Below, one piece after another: positions 1 through 9,294 of a stretch of DNA of 41,825 nucleotides (its first letter is position 1; every line of letters begins with the position of its first letter). Made by a program: the position numbers and the translations under genes. Source of the stretch: Veronia pacifica (GTDB taxonomy: Bacteria > Pseudomonadota > Gammaproteobacteria > Enterobacterales > Vibrionaceae); contig NZ_LYBM01000043.1 in the NCBI RefSeq assembly GCF_001707825.1, positions 1-41,825 of the forward strand, in the 5' to 3' direction. Below the pieces are notes generated by a model. It worked only from the letters and a program-made list of their open reading frames with translations, made no database searches and was not told the DNA's origin.

Positions 1-354
1 TTGTTGCTGTTTGCGACGCTCAGCAACGCGAGCCTTGCTTTCTGCCAGCTCTTTTTTAGCGTGATCTACGTGCTCTTGCTCAAGCTCTCCGCAGCTATTG
101 CCGTCGAGGTCAACACGGTTTGCACCTGGCTTAACGCCATGAAGGTAACGCCAGGAAGAAGTGTATTGACGAAGCGCAGCGCGCAGTTGGGTTTTACTCA
201 CCTTAGGATCATCGCTTAAGCGCTCAGCCAGATCTTGGAAGATCCCGATTTTCAGAGGGCGAGCTTCGCCTTCTATTGTGAAACACTTAGGGAAACGTTC
301 GGCAATGTAGGCGATAACTTGTTTACTGCTTGCCAGTTTTTCAGTCTTTTCCAT
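1..354 (-). CDS. proQ: RNA chaperone ProQ (3' end cut by window edge)
   Basis: ProQ/FinO-type RNA chaperone that binds structured small RNAs and mRNA 3' ends. I translated the minus strand from the ATG at 352-354; 118 codons are open to the window edge, so the C-terminal linker and Tudor-like domain lie outside. The N-terminal FinO domain is visible, with [11 protein letters not shown] near residue 33 followed by [17 protein letters not shown] and the conserved GANRVDLDG. The start has a good ribosome site (AGGAAG) just upstream. The next gene is msrC on the same strand, the order seen in E. coli (proQ-msrC). After the FinO domain the chain becomes rich in K, E, A and R, as expected for the ProQ linker. 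Confidence 0.95.
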   Translation of the reverse strand, partial: MEKTEKLASSKQVIAYIAERFPKCFTIEGEARPLKIGIFQDLAERLSDDPKVSKTQLRAALRQYTSSWRYLHGVKPGANRVDLDGNSCGELEQEHVDHAKKELAESKARVAERRKQQQ

Positions 355-465
355 TTTTCTTCCTGTCTCAGGACGGATATTCGTCAATGAGAACTGTTCG
401 TTTAACAAAATAAAGTGGCGCTATTATAAAGGCCTGATACTGAAAAACCACACTATATAAGGAAT

Positions 466-930
466 TCAAAGGTGTTTTTGCAATTGATTTACCAAGATTT
501 GTAAACCCGCTTCATCTTCGGTGTCAAAACGTCCAATTTTTGGACTGTCTATATCTAATACTCCAACACACGTGTTATCGACCACTACAGGCAGCACAAT
601 TTCTGAATTACTCGCTGCATCGCAGGCTATGTGTCCAATAAACTGATGGACGTCTTCCACACGTATGGTTTTTTGTGAACTGAATGCTGTACCACATACG
701 CCTTTACCCACATCAATTCGGACACAAGCAGGCTTACCTTGAAAAGGCCCCAGCACCAGTTGTTGTGACTCTGGCTCAAACATGTAAAAGCCTGCCCAGT
801 TGATTGAAGCAAGTTCCTGATATAGTAACGCACTTACATTTGAAAGATTTGCTACTGTGTTTGGCTCATTTTCAATCAATGCCAGCATTTGACGGGTCAA
901 AAGTTTGTAAAAATCAGATTTATCATTCAT
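466..930 (-). CDS. msrC: Free methionine-(R)-sulfoxide reductase MsrC
   Basis: Cytoplasmic GAF-domain enzyme that reduces free L-methionine-(R)-sulfoxide with thioredoxin; formerly YebR. 154 residues forming a single GAF domain. Motifs matching the E. coli enzyme include INWAGFY (about 43-49), LGPFQGKPACVRI (about 60-72), GVCGTA (77-82) and GHIACDAASNSEIVLP (99-114). The three functional cysteines have the same spacing as in E. coli (84/94/118): here C69, C79 and C103. The C-terminus is shorter than the E. coli protein by about ten residues. It sits between proQ and a divergent ABC exporter gene, with only about 80 bases between the two starts, so both promoters must share that gap. Confidence 0.95.
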   Translation of the reverse strand: MNDKSDFYKLLTRQMLALIENEPNTVANLSNVSALLYQELASINWAGFYMFEPESQQLVLGPFQGKPACVRIDVGKGVCGTAFSSQKTIRVEDVHQFIGHIACDAASNSEIVLPVVVDNTCVGVLDIDSPKIGRFDTEDEAGLQILVNQLQKHL

Positions 931-1009
931 TCAGAAATGTATCCCTTACACGTATCGCATTACACTAGGGGTATTAATTTAAGGAACCAACCTAAGGAAA
1001 AACAACTAG

Positions 1010-2815
1010 ATGCTTAATTGGCAATGGCTAGTACAACAGGCTAAATCTCACAAGAAAAGGTTAATCACCGCAAACCTTATCGCGATTCTTGCGACGCTAG
1101 TCAATGTCCCGATACCTCTATTAATGCCACTGATGGTCGATGAGGTGCTATTGGATCAACCCGGTTCCGGGATCTCTCTGTTGAATCACTTCCTTCCTGA
1201 AGACTGGCAACACCCAACGGGTTATATCTTTCTCGTGTTGGTTCTTGTCATTGTGATGCGCTGTGTAGCGCAAGCACTGAATATTTATCAGAGTCGCCAA
1301 TTCACCCTTGCGGCAAAATCAATCACATACTCAATACGGATAAAACTCATAGATAAACTGGGCCTTATCAGTATGCGGGAGTATGAAATCCGCGGTAGTG
1401 GCGGGGTCAGTTCTCATCTGGTTACTGATGTAGAAACCATTGATAACTTTATTGGTACGACATTGAGCAAGTTCATTGTTGGCTTCCTGACAATCGTCGG
1501 CACCGCTATTATTCTACTTTGGATCGACTGGCGACTCGGCCTCTTTATCTTACTGGTTAACCCCATTGTCGTTGCTCTGAGTCGGGCGTTAGGAGCCCGG
1601 GTCAAAGATCTCAAGAAAAAAGAAAACCGCTCTTTCGAAAAGTTCCAGCAACGTTTAGTAGATACTCTTGATGGTCTTTATCAACTTCGCGCGGCTAACC
1701 GTGAACGTGAGTACCTTTCCAATCTAAAAGTAAGCGCAGAGGCTATACGCCATGATGCCGACAAGTATGCCTGGCAGTCTGAGGCAGCCAGTCGGTTATC
1801 GTTCTTAATGTTCCTCATTGGCTTTGAACTGTTCCGAGCAATGGCAATGATTATGGTGATGTTCAGTGACCTGACCATTGGTCAAATGTTCGCAGTCTTC
1901 GGTTATTTGTGGTTTATGCTCAGCCCGGTTCAAGAACTGCTTGGGATTCAGTTTGCTTGGTTCAGCGCGAAAGCTGCTATGCAAAGACTCAATGCCTTGT
2001 TGCTTATTGAGGAGGAACCAAGAAACGCAAATGGCAAAAAGCCATTCACGGATGATCGCCGCTTCGATGTAAAAGTGAGAAATTTGGATTTCTCTTACGA
2101 TGAGGACAAAAAAGTACTCAACGGACTCTCACTACACATCCCATCAGGAAAACGAGTGGCATTGGTGGGAGCCAGTGGCGGAGGAAAATCGACCCTCATA
2201 CAGCTTTTACTCGGCCTTTATCAGAAAGATAGCGGTGATATCAAATTTAATGATGTCTCCATCGAGGATATCAATTTCGACGCAACCAGAAGCCGAATAG
2301 CAGTCGTGCTTCAGCAACCCATGTTATTCAACGACACACTCAGAAACAATTTGTCTCTTGGACGGGATTACACAGACCAACAATTGTGGCAGGCTCTGGA
2401 TATTGCCCAGTTGCATGATGTTACCAGCAAGTTGACCAATGGACTCGACACGCCTATCGGCAGACAGGGCATTCGCTTATCAGGGGGACAGAGACAAAGA
2501 CTGGCCATCGGGCGAATGATTTTGACTGATCCCGATTTTGTTATACTCGACGAGGCGACGTCTGCCCTCGATACGGCAACCGAAAGTGCCTTACATCTGG
2601 CACTGAGAACGTTTCTGGCAGACAGAACCACATTGATCGTTGCGCATAGGCTTTCAGCAGTCAAACAGGCGGATCTTATCTATGTGCTCGAAGACGGTGA
2701 AGTCAGCCAACAAGGGACCCATCTCGATCTCGTTAACGCCGACGGCTTATACCGGACGTTATATGGCAGTGTACAAAGTCCTGATTCGTCAGACCCCATC
2801 GTCAAACAAGGATAA
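1010..2815 (+). CDS. ABC exporter half-transporter (fused membrane and ATPase domains)
   Basis: Type I ABC exporter half-transporter, expected to work as a homodimer in the inner membrane. 601 residues. An N-terminal six-helix membrane domain (about 20-320) is followed by an ATPase domain (about 350-585) with Walker A GASGGGKST (lysine 393), the signature LSGGQRQR (about 490), Walker B ILDEATSALD (about 515) and switch AHRLS. A Shine-Dalgarno TAAGGA lies 11 bases before the ATG. The stop is 11 bases before letA, so the gene very likely shares an mRNA with letA and letB. E. coli has no ABC gene between msrC and letA. The substrate is unknown; the architecture resembles MsbA-type lipid or drug exporters, and the LetAB context makes a lipid plausible (inference). 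Confidence 0.9.
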   Translation: MLNWQWLVQQAKSHKKRLITANLIAILATLVNVPIPLLMPLMVDEVLLDQPGSGISLLNHFLPEDWQHPTGYIFLVLVLVIVMRCVAQALNIYQSRQFTLAAKSITYSIRIKLIDKLGLISMREYEIRGSGGVSSHLVTDVETIDNFIGTTLSKFIVGFLTIVGTAIILLWIDWRLGLFILLVNPIVVALSRALGARVKDLKKKENRSFEKFQQRLVDTLDGLYQLRAANREREYLSNLKVSAEAIRHDADKYAWQSEAASRLSFLMFLIGFELFRAMAMIMVMFSDLTIGQMFAVFGYLWFMLSPVQELLGIQFAWFSAKAAMQRLNALLLIEEEPRNANGKKPFTDDRRFDVKVRNLDFSYDEDKKVLNGLSLHIPSGKRVALVGASGGGKSTLIQLLLGLYQKDSGDIKFNDVSIEDINFDATRSRIAVVLQQPMLFNDTLRNNLSLGRDYTDQQLWQALDIAQLHDVTSKLTNGLDTPIGRQGIRLSGGQRQRLAIGRMILTDPDFVILDEATSALDTATESALHLALRTFLADRTTLIVAHRLSAVKQADLIYVLEDGEVSQQGTHLDLVNADGLYRTLYGSVQSPDSSDPIVKQG

Positions 2816-2826
2816 GGAAACTCGAC

Positions 2827-4038
2827 ATGCATATGTTTCGCTGTGCTGGCTGCGATACATTGATAGAAGCGGTACCGGTTTCACCAGGGCATGTTGCCTG
2901 CTGCCCATGCTGTGGCATGCGCTTAGTGAAAGGCACCTCCCTCTCATTCTCTGGCGAGCTGGCACTGGCCATTACGGCTTTGTTGCTCTTTATCCCTGCA
3001 CAGGCTTTTCCTCTCATTGAAATCAATTTGCTGTCACAGGATATAGAGGCAACAGCAACACAGGGAGCGGTCACGCTACTCGACTCATTCCCGTTTGTCG
3101 GTGCGCTGGTCATTTATACTACACTGCTCGCCCCTCTTATTTACCTTGTATCTGTCATTGGCGCTAATGTTGCGCTTTGGTTTAAGCAGCGTCACTGGCT
3201 CAGCGTTTTTACACGCACGATTCACTTTTCAAGACATTGGGTTATGATCGATGTCATGCTGGTGAGCCTGTTCATCTCCGCGTTTAAGATGCGTGACTTT
3301 GCTGATGTCACAGCGGGGGCGGGGTTGATCAGTTTTATTGCGTTACAGATCGTTATTGCCGTTCTACTCACTCGGGTAACACCTAAACGCTACTGGGATC
3401 AGTTGTCTGACCTCACCCACGACGGCAGCTACACAGTTGATGCTGTTACTGGACAACATACCGTCAGCTGCTCTCACTGCAAAGCGCTTCAACGCAACAA
3501 TGATGAGCAGTGTCTTCGATGCAACACACCATTGTCGCCGCGTATAAACCAGAGCCTTCAGAAAACATGGGCAAGTTTACTTGCTGCCACCATTTTTATG
3601 GTGCCGGCCAATGTATTCACCATTTCAATCTTGCTTACCAATGGTCAGCGGTTAGAAGATACGATTATCTCTGGCGTTGCTGGCCTTATAAATCAGGGAA
3701 TGACGGGTATTGCAGTGATCATTTTTACAGCAAGCATCCTGGTCCCCGCGCTTAAAATATTTTCTCTTTTTTATATTCTCATTTGCATTCACCTCAAACG
3801 AAAAACAGGCAGACTGCATCGGATGAGACTTCATCGATTTGTAAAATGGATCGGCAAATGGTCAATGGTTGATCTTTGTGTGATTGCAATGATGGTATCT
3901 TTGGTTGATAGAGGCCAATTGCTTGATTTTACCCCTGGCCCAGCAGCCATAGCTTTTGGTCTTGTCGTTGTGCTGACTATGATTTCTGCTGACTCTTTAG
4001 ATTCTCGATTGATATGGGACGAACATGAGCGAAAATAA
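2827..4038 (+). CDS. letA: Intermembrane lipid transport protein LetA (PqiA family)
   Basis: Inner-membrane partner of LetB, thought to load lipids into the MCE tunnel; formerly YebS. 403 residues. The protein is a tandem of two similar halves, each a zinc-ribbon followed by four membrane helices. In the first half CAGC (C6, C9) pairs with CPCC (C26, C29); in the second, CSHC (C215, C218) pairs with CLRC (C229, C232). Hydrophobic segments follow at about 43-60, 90-115, 135-160 and 165-185, and again after about 245. The ribosome site AAGGA lies 7 bases before the ATG. The last 14 bases overlap letB, indicating translational coupling. Confidence 0.95.
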   Translation: MHMFRCAGCDTLIEAVPVSPGHVACCPCCGMRLVKGTSLSFSGELALAITALLLFIPAQAFPLIEINLLSQDIEATATQGAVTLLDSFPFVGALVIYTTLLAPLIYLVSVIGANVALWFKQRHWLSVFTRTIHFSRHWVMIDVMLVSLFISAFKMRDFADVTAGAGLISFIALQIVIAVLLTRVTPKRYWDQLSDLTHDGSYTVDAVTGQHTVSCSHCKALQRNNDEQCLRCNTPLSPRINQSLQKTWASLLAATIFMVPANVFTISILLTNGQRLEDTIISGVAGLINQGMTGIAVIIFTASILVPALKIFSLFYILICIHLKRKTGRLHRMRLHRFVKWIGKWSMVDLCVIAMMVSLVDRGQLLDFTPGPAAIAFGLVVVLTMISADSLDSRLIWDEHERK

Positions 4039-6652
4039 CAACAAGGCAACGAAGCCCAAAATAAAGAAAGACAGGGCTATTTCGCCACTGTGGCTGTTCA
4101 CCCTCATCGCTTTTGGACTTTCTGGATGGATGTTGTACAAAACGGTCAATGAGGCAGGACAGCGCATCCAAATCTACTTCAGTAACGCTCAGGGCATTGA
4201 GGCCGGAAGGACAACTATCCGCTTCAACGGCCTAGAAGTCGGTATTGTTCGGCGTATCAATCTCTCAGAGGACCTTGGCAGCATATTTGTTGATGCCGAT
4301 ATTTACCCTGAAGCGATACGTTTGCTCGGAGAGGATACGGCATTCTGGCTGGTAAAACCCAAGGCTTCACTCGCGGGTATTAGCGGGTTAGACGCACTCG
4401 TGTCTGGTAACTATATCGCAATAAAGCCAGGTACAGTCGAGACTGAAAACCTCACATACACGGCGGCCGAAGAGCCACCAGCAGACGGGCTTACCCAAAC
4501 AGGCCTTCACATTAAATTGACCTCAAATGATCTCGGTTCACTGAGTGAGGGTTCATTGCTTTTCTACAAAAAGATACCAGTTGGCGAGGTCTATGATTAT
4601 CGCTTGACTCCCGACAACCAGCAGGTTGTTTTGTCTGTTTTGATTGAGCCTGAATACGCCGGACTGGTCAACGAAAACACTCGGTTCTGGAATGTCAGCG
4701 GATTTAAGGCAAATATCGGCGTAAACGGTGTAGATGTAGATTTTCACAACGTCGGTGCACTTCTGGCCGGTGGCATTGCGTTTGACTCACCTGAAAGTGA
4801 TAACGCTGCAAACGATTTTGACAAGTATCCTCTCTATTCGGATATTAATCAGGCCGAGCGGGGCCTCAAAATTAACATCTCGCTCCCCGAAGGTCATGGT
4901 ATTACCAATGAACAATCCCCCATCCTCTTCAAAGGTCTGGAGATAGGTAGACTCTCAGACATATCACTTTCTCCAGATAAGAAAGGGCTAGTCGCAACTG
5001 CGTCTATAGATCCCGCTATGGACTGGCTTCTCAGCGACAAAACAAGGTTCATCATCGAAAAAACGGAACTGGACTTCGGCGGACTGAAAAACGCATCCAA
5101 CCTTATCTTCGGCGATTTCATCACTGTTCATCCGGAGAAAGGACAATCGAGTCGAGATTTCACTGCTCATACGCGAAAGCAACTGAAAATCGAGGATCCT
5201 GATGCAGCAAAAATTAGTGTCACAGCTAAAAATGCGTGGGGTATTGATGAAAATACAAAGGTACTTCACCGCGGTGTCCAGGTGGGATTCGTTTCCAATG
5301 TAGAGTTATTTGATGATTCAGTTAATCTGAGCCTACTCATTGATAAGAAGTACAAACACCTCATCAAAAGCCGCTCACGCTTTTTCATGGTCGGAGGAAT
5401 AACCGGTGCAGCCAACGAAGACGGTATTGAGGTCATTGTCCCGGCGGTGAGCCAAATTGCCGACCCAGCCATTAGTTTCACAAGCGAGGGCAGTAAGAAA
5501 ATTGCCGACAAATATACTCTGTACAAAACAGAGATCAGTGCCCGTCATGCTCGCAACGAAGAGAAGGGGTTTCAGCGCTATACAATCTATGCAGACTCCC
5601 TTCCCTCTTTGTCTGTAGGTAGCCCGGTCATGCATAAAAATTTCACCGTCGGCAAAGTGACTGATGTCCGTCTTGGTAAAGGACAAGCCCAAATCACGGT
5701 GGGTATTGAAAATGCCTATCGCCACCTAATCACGGTGGATACCGTATTCTGGAATCATTCAGGTTTAAGCCTTGAAGCAAGTATCAGTAATGGGCTGACC
5801 GTAAATACTGGCTCGCTCAAATCTCTTGTCTCAGGAGGCATCGCTTTTGACAACATTAAGGGCGTTGAAAACCGAATCGGTAAACAATGGAAACTTTACC
5901 CAAGTCTTAAAGCAGCAGAGCACTTCGGCTTTGAAGTCACCTTCACTGCAGCTACTGCCAAAGGCCTGAGCAAAGGCAGTAAAATTCGCTATCAAGGCAT
6001 TGATGTTGGTGAAGTTACCACTCTCCTTCCTGAGTTTTCCAAAAAAGGTGTCAACATTAAAGCGCGCCTTTACCCCACATATGCACAGACATTTGCCCGT
6101 GAAAACAGTTACTTTTGGCTGGTCAGTCCTGAGGTCAGTTTGTCTGGGGCAAAAAATCTGGATGCACTGATCACACCTTATGTGGCTGTAGAACCGGGTA
6201 ATGGCAGTAGATCGAAACGGTTTGAACTGAATAATCAGGAAAAACAGAAAAGTGGCCTAGTCATATATCTGGAAAGCGAAGACCGAAGTTCTATCAGTGT
6301 AGGAACACCACTTTTGTTTCGTGATATGGAGATAGGCCACGTATTGAATATCGAACTAGGCCGTTTTTCGGACAGAATTATTATAAAAGCGAAGATAAAT
6401 GATAAATATCGTCACTTAATCCGCGAAAACACTATTTTCTGGAATTCATCGGGCCTCGATGTTTCTATAGGTTTAACAGGTGCTGAAATAAAGACGGGTA
6501 CAGTCGGCAGTATCATTAAAGGAGGGATTGCCCTCGCTATACCTGAGGAAACACCGTTGAAAAAAGTAGCTTCAAACGGCCGGCATTTTCTCTTGTACAA
6601 GCAAGCAAACCCAACATGGAAAAAGTGGCGCACAGCGATCCCTGGCTTTTAA
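4025..6652 (+). CDS. letB: Intermembrane lipid transport protein LetB (seven MCE domains)
   Basis: Large MCE protein that in E. coli forms a hexameric tube of stacked rings bridging the periplasm for phospholipid transport; formerly YebT. 875 residues against 877 in E. coli, so full length. A cytoplasmic lysine-rich N-terminus is followed by one membrane anchor (about 20-42), then repeated MCE modules recognisable by recurring patterns such as GIEAGRTTIRFNGLEVG, GSLLFYKKIPVGEV, SPILFKGLEIG, SKIRYQGIDVGEV and TPLLFRDMEIG, each followed by an FW or SRFF strand and a hydrophobic glycine-rich pore loop (for example SGNYIAIKPG, SGGIAF). It overlaps letA by 14 bases. The next reading frame begins 11 bases after its stop. 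Confidence 0.96.
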   Translation: MSENNNKATKPKIKKDRAISPLWLFTLIAFGLSGWMLYKTVNEAGQRIQIYFSNAQGIEAGRTTIRFNGLEVGIVRRINLSEDLGSIFVDADIYPEAIRLLGEDTAFWLVKPKASLAGISGLDALVSGNYIAIKPGTVETENLTYTAAEEPPADGLTQTGLHIKLTSNDLGSLSEGSLLFYKKIPVGEVYDYRLTPDNQQVVLSVLIEPEYAGLVNENTRFWNVSGFKANIGVNGVDVDFHNVGALLAGGIAFDSPESDNAANDFDKYPLYSDINQAERGLKINISLPEGHGITNEQSPILFKGLEIGRLSDISLSPDKKGLVATASIDPAMDWLLSDKTRFIIEKTELDFGGLKNASNLIFGDFITVHPEKGQSSRDFTAHTRKQLKIEDPDAAKISVTAKNAWGIDENTKVLHRGVQVGFVSNVELFDDSVNLSLLIDKKYKHLIKSRSRFFMVGGITGAANEDGIEVIVPAVSQIADPAISFTSEGSKKIADKYTLYKTEISARHARNEEKGFQRYTIYADSLPSLSVGSPVMHKNFTVGKVTDVRLGKGQAQITVGIENAYRHLITVDTVFWNHSGLSLEASISNGLTVNTGSLKSLVSGGIAFDNIKGVENRIGKQWKLYPSLKAAEHFGFEVTFTAATAKGLSKGSKIRYQGIDVGEVTTLLPEFSKKGVNIKARLYPTYAQTFARENSYFWLVSPEVSLSGAKNLDALITPYVAVEPGNGSRSKRFELNNQEKQKSGLVIYLESEDRSSISVGTPLLFRDMEIGHVLNIELGRFSDRIIIKAKINDKYRHLIRENTIFWNSSGLDVSIGLTGAEIKTGTVGSIIKGGIALAIPEETPLKKVASNGRHFLLYKQANPTWKKWRTAIPGF

Positions 6653-6663
6653 GCTGGTAGCCG

Positions 6664-9086
6664 TTGCTGCGCACATGTTTAGCGCAGGGAACGGCAGTGG
6701 ATCACAGCCATAAAAAAACGACTGATTGTTATATTTCATTAAAAAACTATCGGGTAAATCCTGTCTATGCGAGAGTCGCTAAAGGCGAATTTGCCCGAAA
6801 TACCACTAGTGAAGACATTAAAAAAACCATCGCGGTCCAGAGTTTTTGGAATAAAGTTTTCAGCATTGACATGTTTGCAAACTTTGCTGGCACGACCCAA
6901 AAAGCCGAGCTTAGAAAACAAATATCGCTGGAGTCGCTAGAAACTTCGGATGAGCTCACTGTGGGAAAATGTCAGATTCTTGCCACCACGAATAAAAAGA
7001 GCATCAATGAACGGCAGTACCGCCTCAAAACGACCTTCGAAGTGGTTGAGGGGCAAACACGACAAGCAAGTCTTAAACTCGGTTTGACGTTTAATGACTG
7101 GGAGAGAAGTGACTTTATCTGCGCTCCCGGCTCGTCATACAACGGAGGGCGTTTCAAGAAAATTAAAACCCGCTATCCCCCTTTTATGCCAGTGGAACTC
7201 CAGAAAGAAGATATTCCCATTGTCACCTCTGAAATACCCGGGCTTGATCCAGAAGCGCCTCAATCCTCAATGCAGTTACCGTTGACAGAACTGACTTCAC
7301 CTATGATCGGCGTATGGCTAAAAGATCGCAATTTAGCTGTCTGGGTACAAATAGACCTCAATACTTCGGGCCAGAATAATGGTTTTTATGTCTCTGAAGA
7401 CCTTAACCAGAAAAAACTAAATATCGCCCTGATGACTCCATGCGTTCGCGAAAAATTCAGCTCTCATGGCGCTTCAGCAATGCCTTCTTGGGACCAAGGT
7501 GAGACATTGACAAAAGGTGACAATGTCACGCTATCTTTTATTGTGTCAGAATTTGATTGCCGCAATATTGATGATTTTTATCAAGGATACACAGAAATAT
7601 TGATAGCAGAACACGATGTCCCTCATCTGTCAGATAAAACTCTGCCGCTTTCAGAAGCATGGTCACTGATCGAGCCATTTATAATGAGCAACGGTGGTCA
7701 GAAAAGTACGGCTATTATCATGCGGGCTTTATTCCACCATTTATTAAGGCCGATGCATGGAGTGCAGGCTGGACTGGCGGTCTCGCCCTCTCCTACGCAT
7801 TGCTTGCCAATGGCGATACTGAATCTAAAAAAAGAGCGATGCGTAATCTCCACTTTTTCTTTCAGGATGGTGGACAATCCGACCAAGGTATCTTCTTCGG
7901 AACGGCAGACGGTGAACGCTGGGGCGGTGACGATTACTACAAGGGTTTCTTTGACATTGGCACAACAGACTGGATTCAAATCAGACGATGCGGTGACTAT
8001 TTATATTTTGCCATTAAACATTTTAAATTGCTCGACGCCAGAGGCCAATCATCACTGATAAGCCAGCAGTGGCGGAAAAAGATCCAGATGTGCGCAGATG
8101 CGCTGTGTAAAATATGGCGAACTAATGGGCATTTTGGACAGTATATCAATCCGCATACGCTTGATATAAGGGTTGGAAACAGCGATGCAGGTACAATGAT
8201 ATGTGGCGCATTAGCAGAGTGTGCAGATTACTTTGGTCGTGAAGACTATCTCGATATTGCCTTACTGTCAGCTGAAAGATATTTTGATGACTATCAGAAA
8301 AAGGGATTCACCTCGGGAGGTCCTCTTGAAATTCTCAACGCTCCGGACTGTGAATCAGCTGTCAACCTTTTAGAATCACTCGTGTGTATCTATGAGATAA
8401 CTCACGACAAACAATGGCTACACCGAGCAACCGCCTTCAGTCATTATGTACAAACTTGGTTTTACACCTACAACGTCAGCTTCCCTGACACCTCTATATA
8501 CGGCAAGCTAGGGGTACGCACTACAGGCGCATTAATGGCCTCATCTCAGAATAGATGTGCGGTCCCCAATATTTGTACACTCTCTGGTGATGTTTACCTA
8601 AGACTCTATAGATACACTGGCAACAGACGCTTTGTGACAATAATTCAAGAGTGTATTCACAATACACATCAGTATATTTCGCGAGAAGATAACCCTATTG
8701 TCACAATGCGTGGCCCCACGCTCCAGAGCGGTACTATTCATGAGTGCATCCAAACCGGAGACTGGACAGGTCCCCCGGGTGAAATACCTTATGAGTGGGT
8801 TACCAGTTGGACTGAAGTCGCTCACTTGCTATCTATCAGCGAATTACCGGGGATTTATTTTGCTCCTGACGACAATACGCTTGTGGTATTTGACCATCTG
8901 AACGCATCCCTTCAAGTGACTGAATCCCAGTCGTTGGAAATAATCATCCATAATCCTACACAGTACAAAGCGCATACACGAATACTGATTGACAGAATGA
9001 AAACAGGAAAGCTTCCAGTCGATATGGTGTCTGGCTGCCTTCAGGTTGTCATTGAGGCGGGGGAAAAGATCGTTGTCCCAGTCTAG
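6664..9086 (+). pseudogene. Six-hairpin glycosidase-like protein, frameshifted
   Basis: Two overlapping frames make one protein: 6664 to about 7680 in one frame, then about 7680 to 9086 in another. The frames rejoin if one T is added to the TTT at 7678-7680, giving EPFYNEQRWSEKYGYYHAGF across the joint; the merged product would be about 807 residues. The first part looks like a beta-sandwich domain containing CAPGSSYNGGRF; the second is Trp/Tyr/Gly-rich with repeated helical pairs (SAGWTGGLALSYALL, DAGTMICGALAECADYFG, TRYTG-like segments), typical of alpha/alpha-barrel glycoside hydrolases. The 5' end is also doubtful: an in-frame TAG lies at 6658, only TTG or CTG are available early, and no ribosome site is seen. 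No signal peptide. E. coli has nothing between letB and rsmF. Substrate unknown. Confidence 0.7.
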
Positions 9087-9294
9087 TCTGTCTTTTTTGA
9101 TGAGCCATCAGTTGATACATATTTCTGACTGTACTGAGAGTGAGGGAAATATGAAGAGTTCCGCTGCGAAGAAAACACATTGACAATATTTCAACCACCC
9201 ATACAAAAGGCAATTTTTAGCTGGGTTTGTGGATCAAGTTTACGTTTGCCATTAGACTTGCCAGCTCAGAAATTTCGGCAAGAGACAGACAAAA

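Noticed and set aside
2640-3020. Plus-strand frame across the ABC exporter/letA junction
   Set aside because: Shadow of two well-supported genes in other frames.
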